Part shown: positions 26,843 to 36,081 of the stretch, piece after piece
Layout: the number at the start of each line of letters is the position of its first letter
How positions within the stretch are numbered: position 1 is the first letter of the stretch
NCBI GenBank assembly: GCA_963715255.1
Contig: CAVQRN010000001.1
Location: 1 to 60,322 of the forward strand
Direction: 5' to 3'
Source of the DNA: JAHEEL01 sp963715255
GTDB taxonomy: Bacteria; Actinomycetota; Acidimicrobiia; Spongiisociales; UBA5794
Length of the DNA: 60,322 bases
The notes under the pieces: model-generated
Seen by the model: only the letters and a program-made list of their open reading frames with translations
Told to the model about the DNA's origin: nothing
Databases searched by the model: none
Position numbers and translations under genes: made by a program

Positions 26843-27457
26843 CTAGAAGTAGGGGTTCGCTCCGAGTGTGTGATCGGTGACATCGATCACCTCGGTGATC
26901 TCTGGTATGAGTTCGAGAATCGCCTTCTCGATACCGTCCTGAAGCGTCACCGCAGCGAGCCCGCACCCCTGGCACCCACCACCGAGTTCGAGCATCGCCC
27001 GGGAGCCGTCGACCGACACGAGGCTGGCGATCCCGCCGTGTGATGCAATCGCCGGATTGATCTGTTCGGCGAGGAGTTGCCGGACCTTCTCCTCCGGCGT
27101 ACCGGAGAGTTCGATCTCGCCTCCGAGCCCAAGACCCGGGCTTGGTGTGTTCGGATTCCGAATGACGAGCCCAGCCGACGCTCCGGCGGTCGCCAGATCG
27201 AGGACCGCGCCGCGCAGATCCTCAACCGAACCCGCCGAGATGGCGACCGGAAGGCCGCCGTGCTCCTCCACGTGATCAGCGGCGAACACATCGCCGCCAC
27301 GAACGAATGCGGTCTCATACACGTACCCGTTTGCACCGACACCGCTGATCCGCAGGGCAAGGTGGAGGTCGTCGATCCCTTCCGCCTCGCGGAGCTCGAG
27401 CACCTTCCCAAGCGCTTCTTCGGTGATCTCGATGACGGGTGTTTCGGTGTCGGTCAT
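26843..27457 (-). CDS. NfuA-like Fe-S carrier protein
   Basis: 204 residues with NfuA layout. The N-terminal half is a degenerate A-type (HesB/IscA-like) domain, VIEITEEALGKVLELREAEG through LDLATAGASAGLVI, lacking the Cys triad. The C-terminal NifU domain has EQINPAIASHGGIASLV and LGGGCQGCGLAAVTLQDGIE, whose CxxC holds a [4Fe-4S] cluster at the dimer interface. NfuA passes clusters to client enzymes. ATG 27457 begins MTDTETPVIE. It is followed 31 bp later on the genome by the stop of the FadD-like gene, transcribed in the same direction upstream of it. Confidence 0.87.
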   Translation of the reverse strand: MTDTETPVIEITEEALGKVLELREAEGIDDLHLALRISGVGANGYVYETAFVRGGDVFAADHVEEHGGLPVAISAGSVEDLRGAVLDLATAGASAGLVIRNPNTPSPGLGLGGEIELSGTPEEKVRQLLAEQINPAIASHGGIASLVSVDGSRAMLELGGGCQGCGLAAVTLQDGIEKAILELIPEITEVIDVTDHTLGANPYF

Positions 27458-27488
27458 AGAACCGACGATCCTACCGGCCGGTCCCCGG

Positions 27489-29201
27489 CTAGCGGTACAG
27501 GTCTTCGATCTCGGCTGCGAAGTGGTCGACGGCCGTCATTCGTTGCACAACACCCGATGCCGACCTCTCCCCCAATTCGACCGACAGCGGCCTGGGGAGA
27601 AGCCCGACGCGCCGGATTTGCTCGGCCCGCGCGAACCTCCGATTCACGGCCTCCACAACAGACCGCACATGGTCAAGTGCCTCGTCCCGGTCATCGGCAA
27701 AGCCTTCCTCGACCGCGACGAGGACACCGATGTGGTCATAGCCATCGCCGACGACGACCGCATCGAGGATCGCCCGATCCTCCAGCAGAAGGACTTCGAG
27801 CGCCTGTGGGCAGACGTTCTTGCCGCCAGTCGTGATCACGATGTCCTTCTTCCGTCCGCTGATCGTGAGTTGACCGTCCTCCCCCATGCTGCCGAGGTCA
27901 CCCGTATGGAGCCAACCGCCCCTCAGAGCGTGCCGGGTCGCCTCCTCTTCATCGAGGTACCCGGAGAAGACGCTCCGGCCACGGATCAGAATCTCTCCGT
28001 CATCAGCGAGCGAGATCTCAACCCCGGGCATGGGATGACCCACAGTGCCGTACCGATCTGCGCCGTCTCGAGTCACCGAAGAGGGGCCGGTCGCCTCCGA
28101 AAGGCCGTACACCTGACGGATCGGCACATCGAGTCCGGCCAGATACTCGAGTACGGCCGGATTGGCCGATGCGGCACCACTGAACGCAGCTCTCGTTCGT
28201 GCGAAACCCATCGCCTTCTTCGCCCGATCCGTGAACAACCGGCGTGCGATCGCGGTTTCGGATCGACGGAAGAGACCGGGCGACCGGCCTCCGTTCCGGG
28301 TCGCGAGGTTGCGCCGTGCGACAGCCATCGACCATTCCGCGATTCTCCGCTTGAACCCACCGAGTTCGTCGATCTGCCTTCTCACCACACGCTCGAATCC
28401 GTTCCATACGAGCGGCACACCGAAGAAGATCGTCGGCTGGATCTCGGGAAGATCGACGCGAACCCGCCCGAGTGACTGAGCGAACGCGACGCTGTAGCCA
28501 ACCTGGGCCGGAGCGAGGATCGTGAAGATCTGCTCGGCGATGTGGCTGAGCGGCAGATACGACAGTGTGTTGTCGGCTGGACCAATGTCGAAGAGATCGA
28601 TCGAGGACCATGATGTGAAGAAGAGATTGTCGTGTGTGAGCACGACCCCCACCGAGTTGCCGTGTCCGGCGGCCGTGAAGATGAGTGTTCCCGGATGCTC
28701 GGGCCGCAGAGCCACTAGCCGGGCATCTACCGCTCCGGCATCGGCACCTTGGGCACGATCGAGGAATGACGACCAAGAGATTGCGTCTCCGGGAGCGTTG
28801 TCGACACCGACGATCAGGTCAAGAGCCGAATGTGCTGCCATATGGATCTTCTCAATGTGGGAGGCCGTCTCGGCCAGCACGATCCGCGCACGAGACCGCT
28901 CGAGAATCTCCGCGATCTCTTCTTCAGAGCTCGAGAAGTAGATCCCGACGGGGACGGCCCCCACCGACATCGCCGCGACATCGAAGATCACCCATTCGGG
29001 CGTGTTGTACGAGAGGATTGCGACCCGATCCCCCGCTTCGATACCGGAGGCGATCAAGGCCTCGGCGGCCCGTCGCACTGTGGCGCCGTACTCACCCCAC
29101 GTCGTCGTTTCCCAGACGCCATCGACGCGTCGCCGCAGCGCCGGTTCGTCGGGGAACCGCTCCGCGTTCGCAAGCACCAGGTGCGGGATCGTATCCACCA
29201 T
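27489..29201 (-). CDS. FadD-like AMP-forming synthetase lacking catalytic residues
   Basis: About 570 residues with the ANL-superfamily fold of long-chain acyl-CoA synthetases: YGLSEATGPSSV (A5), WLHTGDLGSMGEDG (A7) and GRKKDIVITTGGKNV (A8 hinge). Two key sites are altered. The A3 P-loop, normally TSGTTGxPKG, reads TAAGHGNSVG and lacks its Ser/Thr and Lys. The C-terminal A10 Lys, normally in TPSLK, is replaced in SASGVVQR. Adenylation activity is therefore doubtful and a regulatory or scaffold role is possible. ATG 29201 directly follows GGAGGA; GTG 29198 or GTG 29231 are alternatives. It is divergent from malQ. Confidence 0.82.
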   Translation of the reverse strand: MVDTIPHLVLANAERFPDEPALRRRVDGVWETTTWGEYGATVRRAAEALIASGIEAGDRVAILSYNTPEWVIFDVAAMSVGAVPVGIYFSSSEEEIAEILERSRARIVLAETASHIEKIHMAAHSALDLIVGVDNAPGDAISWSSFLDRAQGADAGAVDARLVALRPEHPGTLIFTAAGHGNSVGVVLTHDNLFFTSWSSIDLFDIGPADNTLSYLPLSHIAEQIFTILAPAQVGYSVAFAQSLGRVRVDLPEIQPTIFFGVPLVWNGFERVVRRQIDELGGFKRRIAEWSMAVARRNLATRNGGRSPGLFRRSETAIARRLFTDRAKKAMGFARTRAAFSGAASANPAVLEYLAGLDVPIRQVYGLSEATGPSSVTRDGADRYGTVGHPMPGVEISLADDGEILIRGRSVFSGYLDEEEATRHALRGGWLHTGDLGSMGEDGQLTISGRKKDIVITTGGKNVCPQALEVLLLEDRAILDAVVVGDGYDHIGVLVAVEEGFADDRDEALDHVRSVVEAVNRRFARAEQIRRVGLLPRPLSVELGERSASGVVQRMTAVDHFAAEIEDLYR

Positions 29202-29248
29202 TCCTCCAGGATTCAGAACTGCGGCCGTCACGTGTACACAATGGGGGC

Positions 29249-30763
29249 ATGCAAGAACTCCGCGGTGACGACCGCTCTTCGGGCGTCATCCTACATCCCA
29301 CCTCACTGCCCGGACCGTACGGAATCGGCGATCTCGGGCCTGAGGCACACCGATGGGTTGACCTGCTCGCCGAGAGTGGAACCTCGTTGTGGCAAATTCT
29401 TCCGGTGGGCCCAACCGGATACGGAGACTCGCCGTACCAGTGCTTCTCCGCCTTCGCCGGCAACGTCAGCCTCGTCTCCCCCGACCTCCTCGTGGACGAC
29501 GGGCTCATCGAGCTACCGTCTTCTCCCGGCTTCCCGGAAGATCACGTCGACTATGGGGCTGTGATCCCGTGGAAGAGGCAGATGCTCGCCGACGCGTTCG
29601 TCGGGTTCGAGTCCGGACGCGGCGACCCGCTGCTGCGCGATGCTTTCGAGCGCTTCCGCAACGAGCAGAACTGGCTCGACGACTACGCACTCTTCATGGC
29701 CATCAAGGCGGCCCACGGCGACGGAAGCTGGCAGGAATGGCCCGACGAGCTCCGTCTTCGAGAGACCGGCGCTATCAGATCGGCCCGTCGGCACCATGCG
29801 AGGGACATTTCGCGGATCAAGTTCTCACAGTTTCTGTTCTTCCGCCAGTGGGAATCCCTGCACCGCCATGCGGCTGACCGGGGCGTCCGGGTGATCGGCG
29901 ATATCCCGATCTTCGTGGCCGGCGACTCCGCCGATGTTTGGGGGTCACCCGAACGGTTCCTCCTCGATGCCAAGCGTCGGCCCACCGTTGTGGCCGGCGT
30001 CCCTCCCGACTACTTCTCGGACACCGGGCAGTTGTGGGGTAACCCGCTCTACGACTGGGATCACCACGCTGAGACCGGATTCGCATGGTGGGCCGATCGG
30101 CTCCGCTCCACGTTCGACCTCGCGGATATTGCCCGGATCGATCACTTCAGGGCGTTCGCCGACTACTGGGAGATTCCTGCTGGAGCGGAGACCGCGATCG
30201 ATGGGGTGTGGCGAGACGGGCCGGGGATGGCGTTCTTCAACGCCATCCGGGAGCGACTCGGTGCCGTGCCGATCATCGCAGAGGATCTCGGCGATCTGTC
30301 CAAGAAGGTGCCGAAACTGCTCAAGAAGACCGGGTTCCCGGGGATGCGCGTGCTGACCTTCGCGTTCTCGACCGACGAGAGCGACTTGTTCCTACCCCAC
30401 AACTATCCGGTCGAGACCGTGGCGTACACCGGCACGCACGACAACGACACGACACTCGGTTGGTGGAGGACGGCACCCAAGCGCGAGCGCAAGTTCGCTA
30501 CGCGCTACCTCTCCATCGATCCCGAGGATCCGGTGGCCGGGTTTCTCGAAGGGCTCTGGGGCTCGCGTGCCATGTTCGCACTCGCGCCGCTGCAGGATCT
30601 CCTACGCCTCGGCTCTGCCGCCAGGATGAACCTGCCGGGGACCACCGACGCGAACTGGCAGTGGCGCATGCTGCAGAGCCATGTTGCCGACGACCGCGTG
30701 GCGGTACAGCTTCGTGACCTCAATGACCGTTACGGACGCGTGTCGGGGAGCCAGGTCTCGTGA
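29249..30763 (+). CDS. malQ: 4-alpha-glucanotransferase (amylomaltase)
   Basis: 504 residues, GH77. Start block SSGVILHPTSLPGPYGIGDL, then PVGPTGYGDSPYQCFSAFAG. Catalytic residues are visible: nucleophile Asp in IARIDHFRAF (~295), acid/base Glu in IIAEDLGD (~345), third Asp in TGTHDNDTTLGWW (~395). The family's insertion GDIPIFVAGDSADVW and VPPDYFSDTGQLWGNPLY are present. It disproportionates maltodextrins in glycogen/maltose metabolism in the cytosol. ATG 29249 is supported by the conserved N terminus. Its 3' end overlaps the convergent NTF2-like gene by 34 bp. Confidence 0.93.
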   Translation: MQELRGDDRSSGVILHPTSLPGPYGIGDLGPEAHRWVDLLAESGTSLWQILPVGPTGYGDSPYQCFSAFAGNVSLVSPDLLVDDGLIELPSSPGFPEDHVDYGAVIPWKRQMLADAFVGFESGRGDPLLRDAFERFRNEQNWLDDYALFMAIKAAHGDGSWQEWPDELRLRETGAIRSARRHHARDISRIKFSQFLFFRQWESLHRHAADRGVRVIGDIPIFVAGDSADVWGSPERFLLDAKRRPTVVAGVPPDYFSDTGQLWGNPLYDWDHHAETGFAWWADRLRSTFDLADIARIDHFRAFADYWEIPAGAETAIDGVWRDGPGMAFFNAIRERLGAVPIIAEDLGDLSKKVPKLLKKTGFPGMRVLTFAFSTDESDLFLPHNYPVETVAYTGTHDNDTTLGWWRTAPKRERKFATRYLSIDPEDPVAGFLEGLWGSRAMFALAPLQDLLRLGSAARMNLPGTTDANWQWRMLQSHVADDRVAVQLRDLNDRYGRVSGSQVS

Positions 30764-31125
30764 AGATGTATCCATCGGAGCCCATTCGGGGCTGAGCGAT
30801 CGTTCACCATCACCGCCGATGAACTCCGCCCGGTGACTTCCCCATCGGTTGTCTGCCACTCCTCGTACATGCCGACGGGAGCGAACGGGTGCACCCAAAC
30901 GTTCCGAATCTCGATGCACATGGGACGCCGCCCGTGGGCATCTGCGATCGCAGAGCGGATCTCATCGATGGTTTGAAGGCGACCGTCCGGCCCGACCATT
31001 CGGAACGAGTCATCGAGAACGTCGAGCCGCTCCAACTCGGCAGGTTCCGCGGTGCCGGCGAACCATCGTTCGAAGAACGCGTGAAGCCCGCGCACCTCGT
31101 CTTCGAACGCCGACCGTTCGATCAC
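30730..31125 (-). CDS. NTF2-like (SnoaL/DUF4440-type) protein
   Basis: 131 residues from GTG 31125, which overlaps the TGA of the upstream gene (GTGA). Cone-like NTF2 pattern: a helical start, EVRGLHAFFERWFAGTAEPA (~10-29), then DDSFRMVGPDGRLQTIDEIR, WVHPFAPVGMYEEWQTTDGE and a closing strand LRWIHLHETWL. The fold is used by many small enzymes and binding proteins; catalytic residues cannot be named here. It is translationally coupled to the 31122-31406 gene, suggesting joint function. A longer reading to 31236 would run into that gene and is rejected. Confidence 0.7.
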   Translation of the reverse strand: MIERSAFEDEVRGLHAFFERWFAGTAEPAELERLDVLDDSFRMVGPDGRLQTIDEIRSAIADAHGRRPMCIEIRNVWVHPFAPVGMYEEWQTTDGEVTGRSSSAVMVNDRSAPNGLRWIHLHETWLPDTRP

Positions 31126-31406
31126 TGCAATTCGATCAGCTGGTTCGTCCTGAGATCGAGAACCCGTTCTACCGGGCTTCCCCCGTCTGCGATCCACCGT
31201 GCGAGTGTCTCCCCCGGGATCCGGACGATCCACCATGCAACGTCTCGGCTTCCCGATTCGCGAAACGCTCTCCAGGCCTTCCGTCCGGCCTCGATGGCAA
31301 GCGCCTCAACTCCGAACACGCCGAGATTCCGCTCCTTCGTGCCTTGGAAAGTCTCGCCCTCGCGAAAGGCGGGTTCGACGAATTCAACAAGTTCGTAGTC
31401 GCTCAT
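31122..31406 (-). CDS. Small protein of unknown function
   Basis: 94 residues from ATG 31406, seven bases after GGAGG; the ATG two codons upstream is too near the ribosome site. It reads SDYELVEFVEPAFREGETFQ, then a Trp-rich middle, KAWRAFRESGSRDVAWWIVR, and a final strand PVERVLDLRTNQLIELQ. It has no membrane segment and no Cys. I do not recognise the family. It is coupled by overlap to the NTF2-like gene. Confidence 0.6.
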   Translation of the reverse strand: MSDYELVEFVEPAFREGETFQGTKERNLGVFGVEALAIEAGRKAWRAFRESGSRDVAWWIVRIPGETLARWIADGGSPVERVLDLRTNQLIELQ

Positions 31407-31473
31407 CCACATTCCTCCTTTGCCCACCCGCATCGTATCGCATCGGCAAGGGCACGCGGCGTAGAATCTCGCC

Positions 31474-31980
31474 ATGCAACTCGAACCTCGCTTCAGCCAA
31501 GACGCGATCGCTGCCGCCGTCGAGCGGGTCGCCGGTGAGATCTCCGCCGACTACCCCGACGAGACGCCACTGCTCGTCGGCATCCTGATCGGCTCATTCG
31601 TGTTCCTCGCCGATCTCGTGCGAGCCATGAGCATTCCGGTTGAGATCGACTTCATCCGGGCTCGGTCATATGGCAAGGGCACCGTCTCCTCGGGAGCTGT
31701 GGAGATCACGAAAGACATCGAGCATGACGTGACCGGTCGCTCGGTCATCCTGGTTGAGGACATCCTCGATACCGGTTTGACGCTGGACTTCGTCGGCGAT
31801 CGGGTCCGAGCCGGACACCCCGCCGAAGTGAAGACGTGCTCATTGCTCGTGCGCGAAGGAGCCACACCGTCCGACTACATGGGCCTGTGGATCCCGCAGG
31901 GATTCGTCGTCGGATATGGCATCGACTACGCGGAGCGTTTCAGAGGACTCCCGGACATCCGCTCGGTACCGGGCACCTGA
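31474..31980 (+). CDS. hpt: Hypoxanthine phosphoribosyltransferase
   Basis: 168 residues. The type I PRTase core is complete: PPi loop region LVGILIGSFVFLADLVRAM (~34-52), flexible loop ARSYGKGTVSSG (~66-77) and PRPP loop VILVEDILDTGLTL (~91-104). The hood has PDYMG-like SDYMGLWIPQGFVVGYGIDY, where the purine is bound. It salvages hypoxanthine/guanine to IMP/GMP with PRPP. ATG 31474 begins MQLEPRFSQDAI. Length and motifs are normal. Confidence 0.9.
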   Translation: MQLEPRFSQDAIAAAVERVAGEISADYPDETPLLVGILIGSFVFLADLVRAMSIPVEIDFIRARSYGKGTVSSGAVEITKDIEHDVTGRSVILVEDILDTGLTLDFVGDRVRAGHPAEVKTCSLLVREGATPSDYMGLWIPQGFVVGYGIDYAERFRGLPDIRSVPGT

Positions 31981-32035
31981 ATCACTCCTAGTAGTTCGGG
32001 TTCTGGCGCGTAGGGTGAGAGACGAGGAGGTCAAC

Positions 32036-32332
32036 ATGTTCGTTGTCACATACCGGATTCGCGTGCGACCCGACCAGCGCCAGGCATTCTCCGTCTGTTG
32101 GCGGACCATCGCCGAGGCAAAGCGTGATCACTGCGGGAGCCTGGGTTCGCAGCTCTTCGCCCAATCCGATAGCACGCATCTCGTCTTCGAACGGTGGCCC
32201 GACAAGGCCACGTATGACGCGTGCGCTCTTCCGGAGAACTACACGGATCTCGATGGTGACCTCCATGGACTCTGCGAGGAGTGGGAGAAGACGGCTGAGA
32301 TGGAACTCGCGGAGTCGGTGACGACGAGATAG
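32036..32332 (+). CDS. ABM-domain (antibiotic biosynthesis monooxygenase-like) protein
   Basis: 98 residues from ATG 32036, preceded by GAGGAGG. A dimeric ferredoxin-like fold is suggested: MFVVTYRIRVRPDQRQAF (strand 1/helix 1), CGSLGSQLFAQSDSTHLVFE (central strands), then WPDKATYDACALPENY. Family members range from quinol monooxygenases to haem-degrading enzymes and unspecific dimers. No cofactor residues can be named. The gap before it contains no other gene. Confidence 0.7.
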   Translation: MFVVTYRIRVRPDQRQAFSVCWRTIAEAKRDHCGSLGSQLFAQSDSTHLVFERWPDKATYDACALPENYTDLDGDLHGLCEEWEKTAEMELAESVTTR

Positions 32333-32432
32333 GCGGTCGACGCTCCCGCTGCCGCCCGCGGACGTCACCGGTGGCTAGTCCACTCGGAACGGCCTTCAAC
32401 CCTTCTGTACTCCTCCCCCGAATTGGGCCATC

Positions 32433-32621
32433 ATGCTCACAGGCATGGAAGGCACACTCACACAGCACCCCACGGGGTTCGTCTGTCGCGTTTGCGACGG
32501 AGTCGCCGTCGTCGAGCTCGACGGCGACTACTTGTGCGCAGTGCACGCGATCGAGGCGATGACCACGATCGAAATCGACCTCAGGGAAGAGGAACCGGCC
32601 GTCAGGGCATCGACGAACTGA
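32433..32621 (+). CDS. Possible small zinc-ribbon protein
   Basis: 62 residues. GFVCRVCDGVAVVELDGDYL then CAVH gives a CxxC...CxxH pattern that could bind one zinc. ATG 32433 lacks a clear ribosome site; ATG 32445 is an alternative. Isolated small ORF with a plausible domain but no supporting context. The stretch 32622-33267 that follows contains no gene I can support. Confidence 0.4.
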   Translation: MLTGMEGTLTQHPTGFVCRVCDGVAVVELDGDYLCAVHAIEAMTTIEIDLREEEPAVRASTN

Positions 32622-33270
32622 TCCGATGGGTTGGGCGCTCATCGACAGCCGTCATGCACGAACGACACAGACCGGGTGGATCGGAGTTGGCTTCACGCGG
32701 GTCCGACACGGTGCCGATAGACGTCGATACCACCGGCCGTCGGCCTCCGAAGAGAGCGAGAGCTGGCTGCGGGTGAAGTGCCCCGATGGCAGGCATCCCA
32801 CCGTCCCATTCGTTCTTGCGGCCTTCCTGCAACGCGACAGAGCCGCGACCGTCGCCAGACGTCGCGGCTCCATCCTGGTCCACAGCGGTGCCGGAGGCTT
32901 CCGACCGCTGGGTTGCTGCTCTTGACGCTACACGTCGATCTCGGCCGGTGGGCGCACTTCTCACCTCGGGAGCCATCAGCCGTTCTCGTGCACTCAAGAT
33001 CCGGCAGCGAAGGCGCACGAGTTCGGTCTCGTCACCATCTGACGGACTCATCCGCTGAGAGCGATGCGCCCGGCGGGATTGCGGTCGATGATCGATGAAC
33101 GAAGAAGAGGGATGGCGGAATGCCGAGCGGCAATTCGTTGAATCGAGACCACGATCGCGAGAAGGAGAAGGCATACGCAAGATCGACGACAGGGCGTGCG
33201 CTCCGGCTCGCATCGGGACCGCCGTGGCGATCGAGGCACTTGGTTGACACACCACCCACCACGCCTCGTC

Positions 33271-33720
33271 ACTTCGAACGAAACAGACGATCAGGGATCC
33301 GACACCTCGGACAACGACCCGACGCAACTACCCAGCGAGAACGATGCCCTTCGCTCGCGCCTCGCCACGCGAGCGCGTTCGAAACGGTGGCCAACGGTGG
33401 TTTTCGTGTTCTTGACCGCCCTGTCCGTCCTCGCCACCACGGTCGCGGTGTGGGCGCATGAGACGGCTATCGACACCGACAAGTTCATGGAGACGGTGCA
33501 GCCGGCCCTTGACGACCCCGCCCTCCATACGGCGTTGCGCGAACGGATTGACGGTGCCCGGTTTGCCGGTCGATGTGGTGGTTGCGATTGTCCAAGCGTA
33601 CGGGAGATCCGCGTCTCTGCCGTGAACGGAGGCTCCCCGCCACCGTTTCGGAGTGGCCGAGCCCCGCTGCGGCAGATCGTGGCCGAGAGCGGCGCGGTAG
33701 TCTTGCGAATGCCAGTTTGA
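33271..33720 (+). pseudogene. Truncated duplicate of the 36290-37750 membrane protein
   Basis: From 33271 the sequence parallels the start of the gene at 36290: VTSNETDDQGSDTSDND against the intact copy's VTSSETNDRGSDTSENE, then the shared first helix VFLTALSVLATTVAVWAHET and FMETVQPALDDPALHTALRE. The ATG is replaced (CTC GTC). Identity stops near 33550, after which unrelated Arg/Gly-rich sequence runs to a stop at 33718-33720. About 90 of 486 residues remain. Direct duplication or gene-conversion debris about 3 kb upstream of the intact copy. Confidence 0.8.
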
Positions 33721-33813
33721 GCATCATGGGCGTCGTGCAATTCGCGCGATCTTCATGAACGTGACGTGCGGGGAACCCAAGGCGCCACGGTAATCATCGG
33801 AGGAGTCGAACGG

Positions 33814-34560
33814 ATGCATGCCAGCCACACCGAGCCCGCCCCGAGCGTCGCGTTGCGCGTCCTCGATGCGCCAACCGAACTGGCGGAGTTGTGCGAACTC
33901 ATCGCGGACGTCTTCGGCGAGCCGGTTCCGAACGTCATCGACATCCGGGGCTCGTTGCTTGCGGGCGGAGTGTGTATCGGCGCCTTTGCTGAAGACCAGA
34001 TGGTCGGTGGGTTGTGGTCGTTCGCCGGCTGGGACGAGCGTGGGCCGTTCCAGCACTCCCACACGATGTGTGTCTCCTCCAACGTTCAGGGTCGGGGCAT
34101 CGGCCGGACGCTCAAGCGGTTCCATGCTGAGTGGTGCCGCGACCGGGCGATCGATCGGATCTGCTGGACGTTCGATCCGCTCATGGCGGGCAACGCCCGG
34201 TTCAATCTGAACCGGATCGGCGCCGTGGGAGATCGTTGGATCGAGGATTGTTACGGATCGATGTCGGGACTACTCGATCCGGCGAGCAGAACGGGAGGGG
34301 CAGCACCGAGCGATCGCCTCTCCGTGACATGGGTTCTGAGCGGAGCAAGGGTCGAGGCGGGGAAGACCACGACCCTGGTTGGCATCCCTCCCACCGGAAA
34401 CTCACCCGAAGCACTGTCCGCCGAGGAGGCGGTGCTTCGACTCCGCATTGAGCTTCAGCCATTGATCGATGCCGGAGCGATCGTGACCGGCGTCGAACGA
34501 CTCGGCGACGGATGGGCGTATCGTGTCGAGCATCGCAACGAGGAGCAGCCGTGCGTCTGA
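33814..34560 (+). CDS. GNAT-family N-acyltransferase (candidate amino-acid N-acyltransferase)
   Basis: 248 residues from ATG 33814, after GGAGGA. GNAT core: VADVFGEPVPNVIDIRGSLL-like entry, GGLWSFAGWDERGPFQHSHT and acyl-CoA pyrophosphate loop SSNVQGRGIGRTLKRFHAEW (~88-107, the Q/RxxGxG/A motif). A C-terminal extension of ~90 residues distinguishes it from minimal GNATs. Its TGA overlaps the GTG of the racemase/OSBS-type gene. Neighbouring GNAT and N-acylamino-acid racemase genes are known in Geobacillus, where the GNAT succinylates D-amino acids; the same role is inferred here. Confidence 0.78.
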   Translation: MHASHTEPAPSVALRVLDAPTELAELCELIADVFGEPVPNVIDIRGSLLAGGVCIGAFAEDQMVGGLWSFAGWDERGPFQHSHTMCVSSNVQGRGIGRTLKRFHAEWCRDRAIDRICWTFDPLMAGNARFNLNRIGAVGDRWIEDCYGSMSGLLDPASRTGGAAPSDRLSVTWVLSGARVEAGKTTTLVGIPPTGNSPEALSAEEAVLRLRIELQPLIDAGAIVTGVERLGDGWAYRVEHRNEEQPCV

Positions 34561-35648
34561 ATGCTGTCCGCGTGCACCCGGTGACCCTGCAACTCAGGTC
34601 ACCGTTCGTCACCAGCGTCGAGAGCGAGGTCGATCGGCCGGTCCTCATCGTCGAAGTCGAGTCCGAGGGCCTACGCGGATTCGGCGAGGTCGCCATCAGC
34701 GACAACCCATGGTTCTTTCCCGAAACGCGTTCGACGGCGCTCGTGATGCTGCAAGAGTTCCTGGCACCGATGGCGCTCCAAGCCGATTTCGGCGCGCCGG
34801 ACGACGTGCCGCGGATCTTCGATCGCGTGCGCGGCTGGACCCTTACGAAGGCAGGTCTCGAAGGGGCGATTCTCGACCTCCTCGCCAAGAGCGCCGGTCT
34901 GCCCCTCTTCCGTTTCCTCGGAGGCGAACGCAATCGGGTGCCGTGTGGCACATCGATCGGAATCGAAGAGGATCTCGATGAGGTCATGCGGCGGGTCGAC
35001 ACGGCCCTTGCGTCCCATTCGAGGCGCATCAAGATCAAGATCACCCCGGGACGCGATGTCGAGGTGCTCGATGCGATACGCATGCGTCACCAGGACATAC
35101 CGCTCATGGCAGACGCCAACGAAGCGTACGGCCCGGAGCACATCCAGGAACTGGCTGCGTTCGACCGCTTCGACCTGCTCATGCTCGAACAGCCGTTCCC
35201 CGACAATCGCCTCGACCTCCACGCCGAACTGGCGCAGAGAGCCACGACGCCGATCTGCCTCGACGACGCGATCCACGATCTCGAAACCGTTCGCCTCGCA
35301 CACCGCCTCGGCGCGCTGGGGGTGCTCAATCTCAAAGCACCCCGGATGGGCGGGTGGATTCGGGGCCGCAACGCGGCAGCTTGGTGCGCCGACAGCGGTG
35401 TCCCCGCCTTTGTCGGAGGCCTGGTGGACACGGGGATCGGCAAGAGCTTCAACCTCGCTCTCGCCACCTGCCGTGGCCTCGAACTCCCCGCAGATGCCAC
35501 ACCGTCTGCCCACCACTTCCCAAACGACCTGGTGGATCCCCCGATTGAATTCACCAACGGCTACTGGACACCGCCCGAGGCACCGGGCATTGGTGTCGCC
35601 GTTGACCTCGAACGCCTCATGTCGGGTCGCACGATCGAGCTCCGATAG
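34551..35648 (+). CDS. Enolase-superfamily N-acylamino-acid racemase / o-succinylbenzoate synthase
   Basis: 365 residues from GTG 34551, with GAGGAGC upstream. Muconate-lactonising subgroup: capping domain (LNAVRVHPVTLQLRSPFVTS), then the barrel with KxK base (SRRIKIKITPG, ~160), metal ligands in LMADANEAY (Asp), LMLEQPF (Glu) and ICLDDAI (Asp), and the second Lys in VLNLKAPRMGGW (~260). OSBS and N-succinylamino-acid racemase share this set, so sequence alone does not decide between menaquinone synthesis and amino-acid epimerisation. The coupled GNAT and lack of other men genes favour the racemase. Confidence 0.85.
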   Translation: MRLNAVRVHPVTLQLRSPFVTSVESEVDRPVLIVEVESEGLRGFGEVAISDNPWFFPETRSTALVMLQEFLAPMALQADFGAPDDVPRIFDRVRGWTLTKAGLEGAILDLLAKSAGLPLFRFLGGERNRVPCGTSIGIEEDLDEVMRRVDTALASHSRRIKIKITPGRDVEVLDAIRMRHQDIPLMADANEAYGPEHIQELAAFDRFDLLMLEQPFPDNRLDLHAELAQRATTPICLDDAIHDLETVRLAHRLGALGVLNLKAPRMGGWIRGRNAAAWCADSGVPAFVGGLVDTGIGKSFNLALATCRGLELPADATPSAHHFPNDLVDPPIEFTNGYWTPPEAPGIGVAVDLERLMSGRTIELR

Positions 35649-35986
35649 CAGCGGAACGGCACCTCGCCGTCGTCGTTCTCGCACCGGCGATTTTGGCCGC
35701 CCGTCACACCCATGCTCTCACGGATCGTCGTGGTTCTCCCGCGATTGCGGTGCACGCACCCGTGCGGTTCTTCACCCATTCGGGACGATGTCAACTCGAG
35801 CCACGCGAGCAGACACTGGTATAGAAGATCGATGCCCAGCCGATCGGATGCCATGACGCCTGCCCATCTCGAACTGCTGAGACGACTTGCACTGGCCGAC
35901 CTTCAGATCAAGACGGCTCCAGAGCCAACCCATCGCGTGACGCTGGAGCGGCTGACGGTGGCAATGTGCAGGTGGCTCGGGCGGTG

Positions 35987-36009
35987 AGCTTCAAGCTTCA
36001 AGCTTCAAG
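35987..36009. repeat. Tandem heptamer repeat
   Basis: Three units of AGCTTCA in tandem, followed by shorter AGCT/CAGCTGTC-like pieces to 36090. It lies in the 35649-36081 gap, where no gene is supported apart from a doubtful 51-codon frame (35832-35987). Confidence 0.6.
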
Positions 36010-36081
36010 TTCGAAGACCCTCGATCTCCAAGGGTCCGCCAGACCAGGTCGAATACAAGCTTGCAGCTAGCAGCTGTCAGC

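Noticed and set aside
35832..35987. 51-codon gene
   Set aside because: Reads plausibly helical but has no ribosome site, no homologous feature and ends in the tandem heptamer repeat.
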